This document shows, one piece after another, positions 9,672 through 19,105 of a stretch of DNA of 64,000 nucleotides (the stretch's first letter is position 1; every line of letters begins with the position of its first letter). The DNA comes from a bacterium 1xD8-48. Lineage in GTDB: Bacteria > Bacillota > Clostridia > Lachnospirales > Lachnospiraceae. Below the pieces are notes generated by a model. The model had not been told where the DNA came from, did not search any database, and worked only from the letters and a program-made list of their open reading frames with translations. Location: positions 61,433 to 125,432 of the forward strand of contig QZDS01000010.1 of NCBI GenBank assembly GCA_009917455.1. Direction: 5' to 3'. Position numbers and translations under genes: made by a program.

Positions 9672-10409
9672 ATGGATATTAATGTGGCAAAAACGGCTGA
9701 ATTTTTTATGGCGCAAAACAGGCAAAGCCGGCAGAATTCAGGGAAAGTGCAAAACAAAAGCGGGCAAAAGCAGGAGGCCGGAAGGCAGGTAAGCGGCGGA
9801 AAGCAGGCAAGTGCCGGGAAAACGAAAGGTAAGCAGGGAACGGTAACTGTGGGCAAAAGAAGATTTATATTTACGGATTCCTCCGATATCGGAAAGATGC
9901 TCTCGTCCGGTAAAATGGAGGTGGACGGCGTGTCCATCGAATTATCGGAGGAGGCGCGGCAGGCTCTTGAGGATGCAAGAGAAAAGCTGATTGCCGACAG
10001 GGCAGCGGAATCAGAAAGATATGTGGCGGAGTTTAACAGCTATGTGACAAAGCAGCAGAGCGAAGCCTATGAGGATATGGCGGAGGACATGGCAAAGGCA
10101 TTAGAAACTGCACGGAGGATTGCAAACGGAGATATCGTTCCGGCCAGGGATGAGCAGAAGCTGCTGGAATATGACGCAGACCTCTATAAAATGGCAAAGA
10201 ACGCCGCCATGCTCCATGAGATGGAGGAACGCCGGAAGCAGAAATCCCTGTATAAGGATGAGGAGGAGCGGGAGTATACAGACCCGGAAGAAGAGACAAC
10301 GCCTATGCAGAAGTTCGGAGTGGAGGTAGAGATTTCCGCAGGAGAGGAGCCGGCGGTGGAGAATGTGTCGGAGATAGAGATTGATACCCTGGGGCAGGGA
10401 AGTATATGA
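9672..10409 (+). CDS. Hypothetical protein, Lys/Gln-rich N-terminus
   Basis: I do not recognise this 245-residue soluble protein. The second ATG (9672) is preferred because GGGAGGA at 9658-9664 is 7 nt away, whereas the ATG at 9666 nearly touches it. The start reads MDINVAKTAEFF. A low-complexity basic linker (residues about 15-55, rich in Q, K, G, S) is followed by KRRFIFTDSSDIGKML, a helical central region rich in Ala/Glu, and a strongly acidic C-terminal third. No signal peptide or membrane segment is seen. The composition suggests a cytoplasmic, partly disordered protein. It lies divergently from tRNA-Ala and 134 nt ahead of a LysM protein. Confidence 0.7.
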   Translation: MDINVAKTAEFFMAQNRQSRQNSGKVQNKSGQKQEAGRQVSGGKQASAGKTKGKQGTVTVGKRRFIFTDSSDIGKMLSSGKMEVDGVSIELSEEARQALEDAREKLIADRAAESERYVAEFNSYVTKQQSEAYEDMAEDMAKALETARRIANGDIVPARDEQKLLEYDADLYKMAKNAAMLHEMEERRKQKSLYKDEEEREYTDPEEETTPMQKFGVEVEISAGEEPAVENVSEIEIDTLGQGSI

Positions 10410-10543
10410 TGCAATTATGATACAAACCTGTTTTATAATATGCCTGTGCAGCGGATGGTAAATCTGCGCTGTCAGTGCCATATATGGAGGTCAGTTCATG
10501 GGATTGGCAGAAAGCAGGCGGATAAAAAACAGGAGTATTACAT

Positions 10544-11878
10544 ATGAAAAAGAAAATACTGATAATGGGAATCATCTCCGGCGTACTGCTTTTGCTGATA
10601 ATTGCGGTTGCGGCGGCAGGCAGGAGGCATACTTCTGCCAGCAGGGCGAATCCGGCGTCTGCGTTGGTGGCGGGAGCAGAAGCTTCGGATGGAAAGCGTG
10701 CAGACGGAGCTTTGGATAGGGAGCCGGAATTTGCCCCTTTTTCTGTAATTGACGACGGACATGCGCTCCCCGATAATCAGGAGTACACAGGGCTTGTCTG
10801 CAGCATTAAGGATTCCCTGCCGGAAACAATAAGCGTCACCTTCCCGGACGGAGAGGTCAGGGAGGAGGAAGTTTCCACCATGAACCTGAATAACATCTGG
10901 TTTTCCGTTCCTAAAGGAGGCAGCAGGTGCTTTGGAGTGCCCGTTTTTTCCACGGAATATTATGCGGAGGGGGAATGGGAGCAGGAGGAAGAATGGCATG
11001 ATGTGACGGGAATCGACTGTCCTGAGTTTAACGAGGGAATGGAAACGGCCAGAGCCCTTATCAGGGAGGGATATCTTCAGAAAGATTTGGAGGAGTTTCT
11101 GTTGCAGTTTCCCGAGATAAACCCTGTGGAAAGGGAGTATACCCTGCGTCTTACAGGGGGTGGCCGGACGGACAGGGAAGAAGATGACACAAGCTGGTGG
11201 GAGATTGATTATATTCTGACCACAACTGCGGATAACGGAGAGGTGGTGCCGGTTGCTTCGCTGGATATCACGAAAATCATAAAGGCCCAGGGCTGGGAGC
11301 CAACGGATGATGCCAATTGCAGAATCTGGACGGCAGAGAGCGGTTACTGGCGGCTTTTGGAGGACGGGGCTGCCGATTTGGGAGAAATCTGGATAAGTCA
11401 GGTGCAGGAGGAGGATTTTTCAGACGCGGATACAGTGCGCTCTTATGTGGAAAATGCGGGAGCGGATTTTGACTGTCTTTTACCGGCGGGAGCCGACCGG
11501 AAAATAAAGTGGGAACACAGGGAGGAAAAGGTTGGCTGGTACAATTATCTTGTCTGGAAGGGAATCACCGATACCTATGAGGTTACGCTTGCCATACCGC
11601 TGATGGAGCCGGAAGCCGGAGGCTGGTATATGGCGTCCAGAATCAGAAAGGAAGCCCGGCAAAAGGAGCTGTGCGAGGATACCCTTTTGACAATGATGCA
11701 GACCTTTCATTTGGAGGATTCCGTGTATTTCGTGCGAAAGGGCGATACCCTGTGGGGGATTTATAAGGGATATATGAATGAGAATGAGTGTGGTTTCAGG
11801 GAATTTGTGGATTATAATAGTATAAGAACCCCTGGGCTGATTTATCCGGGGCAGAGGGTGAGGCTGCCGGGAAGATGA
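10544..11878 (+). CDS. Membrane-anchored protein with C-terminal LysM domain
   Basis: This 444-residue protein starts MKKKILIMGIISGVLLLLII, an uncleaved anchor or signal sequence, so the rest should be outside the membrane. The central 340 residues are acidic, contain many tryptophans and match no family I recognise. The C-terminus (about residues 396-443) is a LysM module: VRKGDTLWGIYKGY, then FVDYNSIRTPGLIYPGQRVRLP, which binds peptidoglycan or chitin-type glycans. A cell-wall-associated role is therefore likely; an enzymatic function is not evident. The RBS is AGGAG in caggagtattacat, spaced 8 nt from the ATG. Confidence 0.8.
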   Translation: MKKKILIMGIISGVLLLLIIAVAAAGRRHTSASRANPASALVAGAEASDGKRADGALDREPEFAPFSVIDDGHALPDNQEYTGLVCSIKDSLPETISVTFPDGEVREEEVSTMNLNNIWFSVPKGGSRCFGVPVFSTEYYAEGEWEQEEEWHDVTGIDCPEFNEGMETARALIREGYLQKDLEEFLLQFPEINPVEREYTLRLTGGGRTDREEDDTSWWEIDYILTTTADNGEVVPVASLDITKIIKAQGWEPTDDANCRIWTAESGYWRLLEDGAADLGEIWISQVQEEDFSDADTVRSYVENAGADFDCLLPAGADRKIKWEHREEKVGWYNYLVWKGITDTYEVTLAIPLMEPEAGGWYMASRIRKEARQKELCEDTLLTMMQTFHLEDSVYFVRKGDTLWGIYKGYMNENECGFREFVDYNSIRTPGLIYPGQRVRLPGR

Positions 11879-11908
11879 GCTGGGAAATAAATTAAAGGAA
11901 GTGTATTG

Positions 11909-12096
11909 ATGAAAACATATCTATGGGTCGAAGGCAGAGAGGAGAAGTCCGATTATATATTTTGGAAGTATTTATGGGACAGAAACTGTTGAGGAAATAC
12001 GCAAAAGATAAAGACAATATTCTTCTGCCGGATATTATATGTTTGAGTACATTTTACGATACTGCAAAAGGGGCGTCGCAAAATCATCAAGATTAG
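11909..12096 (+). other. Two short out-of-frame ORF fragments in an otherwise empty gap
   Basis: The 306-nt gap between the LysM gene and the aminotransferase holds a 27-codon ORF (11909, MKTYLWVEGREEKSDYIF...) preceded by AAAGGAAG, and an overlapping 40-codon ORF in another frame (11974-12096). Together they may be the broken start of one gene, but I cannot name a family. The minus-strand terminator hairpin overlaps their end. Low confidence that either is translated usefully. Confidence 0.3.
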
Positions 12097-12114
12097 ATGA
12101 TAGAGCGATGCCCC
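12070..12114 (-). terminator. Intrinsic terminator of the XRE-aminotransferase gene
   Basis: A 10-bp stem GGGGCGTCGC/GCGATGCCCC with one G-T pair is extended by an inner ATCATC/GATGAT pairing. On the minus strand it is followed by TTTTGC. It lies about 70 nt past the aminotransferase stop at 12185. Confidence 0.6.
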
Positions 12115-12184
12115 TCTCAATATGTGCAAAAGTTCAGAAAAAGTCTTTTGCTTTGTTGATTCTGGATTTTTGAGCGCAACTTAT

Positions 12185-13807
12185 TCAGATGCTTACCTGC
12201 TGCCTGTAATACTGAAGGAAATCCGCAAGGCTTCCCATTGCATCCTTCAAAACCTCGATACGGGGAAGATAGACAATGCGGAAGTGGTCGGGCTGATTCC
12301 AGTTGAATCCGCCCCCGTGGATAATCAGCAGTTTTTTCTCCCGCAGCAGGTCCAGCGCAAACTTCTCATCGTCCTGAATATTGAACTTTTTCACATCCAG
12401 CTTAGGGAAAATATAAAAAGCGGCTTTGGGCTTAACGGCGCTGATTCCCGGAATTTCATTCAATGCCTTATAGATATAATCCCGCTGCTCGTAGACCCTT
12501 CCCCCGGGAACGATATAATTATTCACGCTCTGATATCCACCAAGTGCTGTCTGTACAATCGACTGAGCGGGCACATTGGAGCAAAGGCGCATGTTGGAAA
12601 GCATATTCAGGCCTTCAATATAGTCCCTGGCAATCTTTTTGTTTCCGCTTAATATCATCCAGCCAATGCGAAAGCCGGCAATCATATGGGATTTGGACAG
12701 TCCGCTGAAGGTAACGCAGAACAAATCCGGCGCAAGGGAGGCGATGGGAATATGAACAGCGTCGTCCATCACAAGGCGGTCGTAGATTTCATCGGAAAAG
12801 ATAATGAGCTGATGCTGCCTTGCAATTTCAACAATCTCCTGAAGAACCTCCCTGGGATAGACCGCACCTGTGGGATTGTTGGGGTTGATGATAACGATGG
12901 CCTTTGTCCTGTCCGTTATTTTTTTCCGGATATCGTCCATGTCCGGATACCATTCGGCCTCCTCGTCGCAGAGGTAATGAACGGCTTTTCCGCCGGCAAG
13001 GGTGACGCAGGCAGTCCATAAGGGATAATCCGGCGCGGGGACGAGAATCTCGTCGCTGTCGTTAAGAAGCGCGGACATGGAAAGGTTAATCAGCTCGCTT
13101 ACGCCGTTGCCTGTATAGATATCTTCTATGGAAAGATTGGGAATATTTTTTATCTGCGCATACTGCATGATTGCTTTTCTTGCGGAAAAAAGTCCCTTTG
13201 CGGCGGAGTAGCCTTCGCACTCGGTGAGCTGCCTCTGCATATCGTAAATCACCTCGTCGGGGGTGAGGAAGCCGAAGGGAGCGGGATTCCCGATATTCAG
13301 TTTCAGAACGCTGGTTCCGTTTTCCTCCATTTTCGTAGCCTCGTCCACCACCGGGCCTCTTACATCGTATAATACATAATCTAATTTGGAAGATTTTCTG
13401 ATTTCATTCATTGTTATCGCTCCTTTTACATTGAAATTCGGGGATTTCATTTTTTCTTTTTGCGGCCTGCAGCCGTCTGAGGGAACCGATGCGGCGGACA
13501 GTGGCTGCGGCGGACTGCCGGGAGCCGTGGTTGTCGTGACGGGATTATTGTCAGCCGTTGTTTCTGCGGCGCTGCTGTCAGCCGCCGGTCTGCCGTGTAA
13601 CAGCCACTGTGCGTCCACATTCAAAACGCCTGCCAGAAACAGCGCGATATTTTTACGCGGAACGGCTTTCCCGCTGACATACTGACTCATCTGACTCTTT
13701 CCAAGCTTGACGCCGGCCCTGTCCGCTTTCCGCAGGAAATCTACCTGTTTCAGGTTCTGTTCCCGCATAGAGGCGGTTAACCGTTCGGAAAAGGTACTGT
13801 AGTTCAT
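12185..13807 (-). CDS. HTH-XRE domain fused to PLP-dependent aminotransferase (AlaT-like)
   Basis: This is one 540-residue frame. Residues 1-75 form an XRE helix-turn-helix (TFSERLTASMREQNLKQVDF, KSQMSQYVSGKAVP). A Thr/Ala/Pro-rich linker follows to about residue 130. The rest is a fold-type I aminotransferase resembling alanine or aspartate aminotransferases: NPNNPTGAVYP, SDEIYDRL, PLP-lysine motif SGLSKSHMIAGFRIGW. ATG 13807 is chosen because AGGAG lies 8 nt upstream; a TTG sits two codons earlier. Inside the frame, ATG 13411 (MNEIRKSSKLDY) has its own AAAGGAGC with 7-nt spacing, so a 408-residue aminotransferase could be made separately. The HTH suggests a metabolite-sensing regulator, or autoregulation of the enzyme; the target is unknown. 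Confidence 0.9.
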   Translation of the reverse strand: MNYSTFSERLTASMREQNLKQVDFLRKADRAGVKLGKSQMSQYVSGKAVPRKNIALFLAGVLNVDAQWLLHGRPAADSSAAETTADNNPVTTTTAPGSPPQPLSAASVPSDGCRPQKEKMKSPNFNVKGAITMNEIRKSSKLDYVLYDVRGPVVDEATKMEENGTSVLKLNIGNPAPFGFLTPDEVIYDMQRQLTECEGYSAAKGLFSARKAIMQYAQIKNIPNLSIEDIYTGNGVSELINLSMSALLNDSDEILVPAPDYPLWTACVTLAGGKAVHYLCDEEAEWYPDMDDIRKKITDRTKAIVIINPNNPTGAVYPREVLQEIVEIARQHQLIIFSDEIYDRLVMDDAVHIPIASLAPDLFCVTFSGLSKSHMIAGFRIGWMILSGNKKIARDYIEGLNMLSNMRLCSNVPAQSIVQTALGGYQSVNNYIVPGGRVYEQRDYIYKALNEIPGISAVKPKAAFYIFPKLDVKKFNIQDDEKFALDLLREKKLLIIHGGGFNWNQPDHFRIVYLPRIEVLKDAMGSLADFLQYYRQQVSI

Positions 13808-13998
13808 TTGCAAATCTCCTGTTGTTGTGAGAAAAGTTTATTTTTAAAAAGATGATAGCATAGCGGGGTGGAAAGTTCAATATAAAAATAAAAAAGTTTG
13901 TTTTTAAAAGTTCAATTTTGCCTGTGGAGTTCAATTCTGACATGGCGAAGTTCTGGAAGTATAAAATGCCACTCTGTAATATTTAAATTTAACTATTG

Positions 13999-14028
13999 TT
14001 GCGCAGAAACAATAAAAGATGATATAAT
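13999..14028 (+). promoter_or_regulatory. Candidate promoter of the DUF5717-like operon
   Basis: -35 TTGCGC (13999-14004), an 18-nt spacer and -10 TATAAT (14023-14028) precede a 150-nt leader. The 371-nt gap from 13808 also holds an AT-rich stretch on the aminotransferase side that likely carries the divergent promoter, but no clear minus-strand boxes were resolved. Confidence 0.5.
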
Positions 14029-14133
14029 AGGAAGCGCGCCGACGCGCGCGCAGGTCGCAAGGAATCCTCCCGCCTGAAGCGGGTCCCTCCTTACGACAAG
14101 ATATAATCAGGAAGCGCGCCGACGCGCGCAGGT
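14021..14133 (+). repeat. Direct repeats flanking a large hairpin in the operon leader
   Basis: Two copies of ATATAAT-(n)-AGGAAGCGCGCCGACGCGCG occur at about 14022-14054 and 14101-14133. Each contains the palindromic GCGCGC-CGAC-GCGCGC. Between them lies a hairpin with outer arms GTCGCAAGGA (14054-14063) and TCCTTACGAC (14088-14097), one C-A mismatch, and inner arms CCCGC (14069-14073) and GCGGG (14079-14083). There is no T-run after it, so it is not a simple terminator. It could be a dispersed palindromic repeat or a structured 5' leader. Confidence 0.7.
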
Positions 14134-14178
14134 TATTAAAATACTACCAGAAGAAAAGACAACCGGAGGAACAGAAGT

Positions 14179-17100
14179 GTGCAGGACGCGATAGAGAGAA
14201 CCCTGGAAGGGAAATTCAATAAAAATATTCATTCTCTGGATTTTTCAAGTCCTGTCATTGAGCTGAATCTCCGTGAGGGCGAGGATTACGAGGGAAGCTT
14301 TACCATCACAGGGCCTGAAAATGAAGTGACCGAAGGAACTGTTTTTTCCACACGGCTTAAAATGCAGTGCCTTACGGAGCGCTTTTCCGGCGCGGAAGAG
14401 GAAATCAATTACCGCTTCGACACGTCGGGTATGGGGGAGGGGGATACTCTCAAAGGGGAATTCAGGATTATTTCCAACCATGGAGAGTATTATATTCCTT
14501 ATGATATCAATATTATTGCCGGTACGATGGACTCTGAGCTGGGGGAAATAAGGAATCTGTTTCATTTTGCCAATCTTGCCAGAACCAACTGGGACGAGGC
14601 GGTGCGGCTGTTTTATTCGAAAGAATTTGAGAGAGTTTTTGCCGGTGCGGACAGGCAGTATTACGGGGTTTACAGAGGTTTATCGAAGGGAGATGTGCGG
14701 CAGCAGAATGTGGAAGAATTTCTTCTGGAAATCCGGAAAAAGCAAAAGGTCGAGTTCCTTCTGGAGGAGGACGAGATACGTATAGAAGACCCCCGGGATA
14801 TGGAAGAGAACCGGCTTGTGATAAACCGCAACGGCTGGGGCTTTTCGGAACTGAAGGTGAAAAAGGACGGGGATTTCATCGTCCTTCAGAAGGATACCGT
14901 AAGGGATGAGGATTTTCCTGGAAACACCTGCAGGCTGCCCTTTTATATAGCGGCGGACAAGCTGCACGGAGGAAGGAATTACGGAAGTATCCGTCTGTCA
15001 AACCCTTATGCGTCCCTTACGGCAAAGGTTACGGTGGTCGGCAAGACGGTGCTGGTTAAGGCGCCGGGAATCCGCCGGCAGAAAAAGCATAAGATTGTAG
15101 AGCTGATGCAGTATTATGAGGCTTTCCGCATCAGGAAAATCAGCGCGGCATCCTGGCTTAAAAAGACGGAGGAGCTTCTGGACGAGCTGATTCAGACGGA
15201 TAATTATGATGTTTCATTGAAGCTGTTCCGGGTGCAGATACTGATAACCGAGGAACGCTTAAACGAGGCGGAATGGCATTTAAATCAGGTGAGCGCAGAG
15301 GTGGAGGAAAATTTTGAACCCGCCGTTTACTGCTATTATCTGTATTTAAACACCCTTTTGGGGAAATCAGACATTTACACCGACGAGGCTGCCGGGCAGG
15401 TGGAGAGGATTTATGTGCAGAATTCCGATAACTGGCGGATTGCATGGCTGCTTTTATATCTCTCGGAGGAATATATTAAGAGCCCTTCCCGGAAATGGCT
15501 GATGCTGGAGGAGCAGTTCCGGCAGGGGTGCAGGAGCCCGGTGCTCTACATTGAGGCGTGGAATCTCATTGCCGCCAATCCGGCGCTGCTCATGCGGCTG
15601 GGGGGTTTCGAACTGCAGGTTCTGTATTATGCGGCTAAAAAGGAAATTTTAAGCTCTGATGTTATCATACAGATTGTCTATCTGGCGCAGAAGACGAAGA
15701 TTTATTCCGCCAGGCTTTTTGAAATTTTGAAGGTCTGTTACCGGCTCACGCCCGGAAACGAAGTGCTGCAGGCAATCTGTACCCTTTTAATCAAGGGGAG
15801 CGTCACGGACAGGGAGAGTTTTCCCTGGTATGAAAAGGGAATTGAAAAGGAGCTTCGCATCACAAGGCTTTACGAGCACTATATAATGTCCTTAAATCTT
15901 GAGGAGGAGAAGGAAATTCCCAAAATTGTGCTGATGTATTTTGCCTTTGACAGCAGCCTGGACAGTCTGCACAACGCATGGCTTTATGCTTACATGTACC
16001 GGAACAGGGGGCAGTTCCCTGATTTGTATGAGAATTACAGGGAGCAGATTGAGCGTTTTGTGGTGTTTCAGATATTAAAGGGAAGAAGCAATAAATATCT
16101 GGCATATTTATATAAAAATCTGATTAATCTTAATATGCTTACGGAGGAAACGGCCAGAGGGCTTTCCACCGTTTTGTTTATACAATGCCTTACTGTAAAG
16201 AGAAGCGATATCCGCAGGGCGGTTCTGATTTACGAAAAGGAAAAGTATGAGGCGGTTTATCCGGTTGCGGGCCGGGAGGCGTATCTTCCGGTTTACGGCG
16301 GAGACTGCCGGCTGATTTTGGAGGACGGGGCGGGGAACCGTTACTGCCGTGAGGAGGAATATACCTTAGAGCGGCTTCTTGTGCCCGACCAGCTTGCGGC
16401 GATGATTGCGCCTTACGTTGACGGGAGCGTCCATTTTGACCTGTGGCTGTGCGAGCGGGGAAATAATCTGTCTTCCGTGACGGCGGACAATGTGGTATAT
16501 ATGAAGCGGCTTGCCGATTCCGACGAGCTTCTGGACGAGGTCTGCCGGGAAATCAGGATGAAGCTGATTGATTTTTATTACGATACCGACAGGATTCAGG
16601 ATTTGGACGATTTTCTGGAGAAACTTTCGCCTGAACAGATAGATAACAGATGTTTTGCAAAAGTGACACGTTTTATCGTGCTCCGGGGCATGCATGAAAA
16701 GGCTTTTGAATGGATTAAGCTGCGCGGCGCCGAGGGCGTGGATGCAAAGACGCTCATGAGGCTGTGCAGCAGGCTGATTACTATAGAAGGGATGGAAGAG
16801 GACCCGGTCATGACCATCCTGATTTTCCGTGCGTTTAAGGCCGGAAAATATGATGAAAATCTGCTGGAATATCTGTGCCGTTTCTTTGTGGGAACCAGCA
16901 AGGAAATGAGGGACGTGTGGAAAGCGGCGGAATCCTTCGGCGTGGATACCTATATGCTTTCGGAGCGGCTTTTGATTCAGATGATGTATACAGGCGCCTT
17001 TTTGGGCGAAAGGGTGGAGATTTTCAAACGCTATGTGTCCGGTGGCGCGAGAAGCAGAGTGGAGCTGGCGGTTTTAGCCTGGTGCGCTTACGATTATTTC

Positions 17101-17736
17101 GCAAGAGGCAGGCAGCTCGACGATTTTATTCTTGAGGATTTACTTCGGGCAGCGGAGCGGCAGGAGGAAATTCCTTTTGTGTGTAAGCTTGCCTGCGTGA
17201 AATATTATGCGGAAAATAAAAAGAAGGTGGACGAGAGGGTTTCCCTCTATCTGATTGTTTTTCTGCGGGAGATGCTTGCGGAAAACATATACTTTTCTTT
17301 TTTCAGGGAATATGCGGATAATATTGCCTTTATGAGGCAGTTCCTGGATAAGACCATGATTGAATACCGCGTCAGGGAGGGAAATAAGGCATATATTCAT
17401 TATCTTCTGGAAAAAGAGGGCGGTAACGGGGAAGAATATATAAAAGAGGAAATGCGGGATATGTTCGGCGGCATTTGCGTCAAACAGTTCATTCTTTTCT
17501 TCGGGGAGCATTTGCAGTACTATATTACGGAAGTGGAGGACGGTAAAGAGCACCTGACGGAAAGCGGGACGTTGAGCCACAACGACGCCGGAGGCGAGGA
17601 GCGGGAGGACAGATATACGCTGCTTAACGACATTTCCATAGGAAGAAATCTGCATGACCACGACACCATGGAAAGCCTTCTGCGGGAGTACTTTGAGAAG
17701 GATTTTATCGTCAGGGAACTGTTCCATGCAATCTGA
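14179..17736 (+). CDS. Very large helical-repeat protein (DUF5717-like), first gene of a four-gene unit
   Basis: This 1185-residue protein has no signal peptide or membrane segment. The GTG start at 14179 lies 8 nt after GGAGGA. Residues about 20-300 look beta-rich: an N-terminal sheet-like module (VIELNLREGEDYEGSFTI) and a second one near 205-300. From about residue 305 to the end it is nearly all alpha-helical, with TPR/HEAT-like spacing of aromatic and acidic residues. It resembles proteins annotated DUF5717 (my recollection; function unknown). Three genes follow in the same orientation with short gaps, and the second is Hsp70-like, which suggests a large cytoplasmic scaffold working with that ATPase-fold partner. 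No catalytic motif was found. Confidence 0.75.
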   Translation: MQDAIERTLEGKFNKNIHSLDFSSPVIELNLREGEDYEGSFTITGPENEVTEGTVFSTRLKMQCLTERFSGAEEEINYRFDTSGMGEGDTLKGEFRIISNHGEYYIPYDINIIAGTMDSELGEIRNLFHFANLARTNWDEAVRLFYSKEFERVFAGADRQYYGVYRGLSKGDVRQQNVEEFLLEIRKKQKVEFLLEEDEIRIEDPRDMEENRLVINRNGWGFSELKVKKDGDFIVLQKDTVRDEDFPGNTCRLPFYIAADKLHGGRNYGSIRLSNPYASLTAKVTVVGKTVLVKAPGIRRQKKHKIVELMQYYEAFRIRKISAASWLKKTEELLDELIQTDNYDVSLKLFRVQILITEERLNEAEWHLNQVSAEVEENFEPAVYCYYLYLNTLLGKSDIYTDEAAGQVERIYVQNSDNWRIAWLLLYLSEEYIKSPSRKWLMLEEQFRQGCRSPVLYIEAWNLIAANPALLMRLGGFELQVLYYAAKKEILSSDVIIQIVYLAQKTKIYSARLFEILKVCYRLTPGNEVLQAICTLLIKGSVTDRESFPWYEKGIEKELRITRLYEHYIMSLNLEEEKEIPKIVLMYFAFDSSLDSLHNAWLYAYMYRNRGQFPDLYENYREQIERFVVFQILKGRSNKYLAYLYKNLINLNMLTEETARGLSTVLFIQCLTVKRSDIRRAVLIYEKEKYEAVYPVAGREAYLPVYGGDCRLILEDGAGNRYCREEEYTLERLLVPDQLAAMIAPYVDGSVHFDLWLCERGNNLSSVTADNVVYMKRLADSDELLDEVCREIRMKLIDFYYDTDRIQDLDDFLEKLSPEQIDNRCFAKVTRFIVLRGMHEKAFEWIKLRGAEGVDAKTLMRLCSRLITIEGMEEDPVMTILIFRAFKAGKYDENLLEYLCRFFVGTSKEMRDVWKAAESFGVDTYMLSERLLIQMMYTGAFLGERVEIFKRYVSGGARSRVELAVLAWCAYDYFARGRQLDDFILEDLLRAAERQEEIPFVCKLACVKYYAENKKKVDERVSLYLIVFLREMLAENIYFSFFREYADNIAFMRQFLDKTMIEYRVREGNKAYIHYLLEKEGGNGEEYIKEEMRDMFGGICVKQFILFFGEHLQYYITEVEDGKEHLTESGTLSHNDAGGEEREDRYTLLNDISIGRNLHDHDTMESLLREYFEKDFIVRELFHAI

Positions 17737-17791
17737 GAGCGGCATGGGAACGGACGGGTTATGACAAAAATTTGGCATAGAGGATACAGGC

Positions 17792-19105
17792 GTGATACTT
17801 CAAAATCAAAAGGATTTCATCGGAAAAAAGAACGGCAAAAAGGTGATAGTAGGTTATGACCTGGGGCGGGAGCAGGCGCAAATCAGTTATTGCGGACTGG
17901 AGGAATCGGAGCCGGAAACGGTTTCCGCGGTGGCAGGTACGGAACAGTACAATATTCCTGCGGTGCTCTGTAAAAGAAGCGGCGTGAGCCAGTGGTATTA
18001 CGGAAAGGAAGCAGTCAAGTTCGCGGAGCAGGAGGAGGGCATTCTGGTGGAGGATTTGCTCACTTTAGCGGAGCGGGGGGAGGATGTGCTTGTGGAGGGC
18101 GAGGTTTTCGACCCGGTGGCGCTCCTTACACTTTTCGTCAAAAGAAGTCTGTCGCTTCTTGGAATGCGGATACCCCTAAACCAGATTGAAGCCTTTATGT
18201 TTACGGTGGAGGAGCTTACGCCACGGATTGTGGATGTTCTCGGGAAGGTGGCGGCCGGGCTGCAGTTAAAGGCCGGACACATTGCTTTCCAGAATTATTC
18301 CGAGAGTTTTTATGCCTATACGCTTCATCAGGAAAAGGAGATATGGAAAAACGACGTGGTGATATTCGAGTATCATCATTTCCTGAAAATGCTCTGCCTT
18401 GAATGCAACCGCAGAACCAGGCCCCAGGTGGTGTTCATTGAACGGCGGGATTTCCCCGGAGTCGAGCGCCGGGTCTGGAAAGAGGAGGAGGCGGGAAGGC
18501 AGCTCCAGATGGAAGAGCTGGACGCGCTTTTTCTCCACCTTGCGGGGGAGGCTTTATCGGGCAGAATGGTGTCCACGGTTTTTCTTCTGGGTGACGGCTT
18601 CAAGGAAAGCTGGATGAAGGAATCTTTAAAATTCCTGTGCAGAAACCGGCGGGTTTTTCAGGGAAACAATTTGTACAGCAAGGGCGCCTGTTATGGGATG
18701 AGAGAGCGAATCAATCCGGGCAGGGAGTGGCAGGAATACGTTTATCTGGGAGACGAGAAGCTCAAATCCAATATCGGGCTCAGGGCGCTGCGGCAGGGGG
18801 AGGATTCCTACTTTGCCGTGCTGGACGCCGGAACCAACTGGTACGAGGCCTTCTCGGAGTTTGAGATTATCCTGGAGGAAGGCAATACGGTGGAGTTCGT
18901 GATTACGCCCCTTACCGGAGGCAACGTGACGAACAGGTCGGTGTCCCTTGACGGACTTCCCGAGCGGCCAGGCAGGACCACCAGATTAAATGTGCAGGTG
19001 GAGATGGCATCTGTAAATCAGGCGGTTGTCACGGTTTCGGACCTGGGCTTCGGCGAGCTGTTTAAGTCCAGCGGAAAGGCGTGGACGCGGACAATTACGG
19101 TGTGA
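17792..19105 (+). CDS. Hsp70/actin-fold protein (DUF5716-like)
   Basis: This 437-residue protein has the layout of a small Hsp70. A phosphate-1 strand VIVGYDLG (residues 18-25) and an adenosine-type motif VFLLGDGFKESW (about 263-274) followed by LYSKGACYG (295-302) mark the ATPase fold. The last 100 residues are a beta-rich region, VEFVITPLTGG onward, reminiscent of an Hsp70 substrate domain. The expected phosphate-2 loop (DLGGGT-like) is replaced by IFEYHHFLK (191-199), so ATP hydrolysis is doubtful. The GTG start with AGAGGA 9 nt upstream is the best available. It belongs to the unit 14179-21255. I recall this family as DUF5716, usually beside DUF5717. Confidence 0.75.
   Translation: MILQNQKDFIGKKNGKKVIVGYDLGREQAQISYCGLEESEPETVSAVAGTEQYNIPAVLCKRSGVSQWYYGKEAVKFAEQEEGILVEDLLTLAERGEDVLVEGEVFDPVALLTLFVKRSLSLLGMRIPLNQIEAFMFTVEELTPRIVDVLGKVAAGLQLKAGHIAFQNYSESFYAYTLHQEKEIWKNDVVIFEYHHFLKMLCLECNRRTRPQVVFIERRDFPGVERRVWKEEEAGRQLQMEELDALFLHLAGEALSGRMVSTVFLLGDGFKESWMKESLKFLCRNRRVFQGNNLYSKGACYGMRERINPGREWQEYVYLGDEKLKSNIGLRALRQGEDSYFAVLDAGTNWYEAFSEFEIILEEGNTVEFVITPLTGGNVTNRSVSLDGLPERPGRTTRLNVQVEMASVNQAVVTVSDLGFGELFKSSGKAWTRTITV

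Noticed and set aside
12122..12652. Plus-strand ORF across the aminotransferase 3' end
   Set aside because: It is antisense to conserved PLP-enzyme coding sequence and shows no family likeness.
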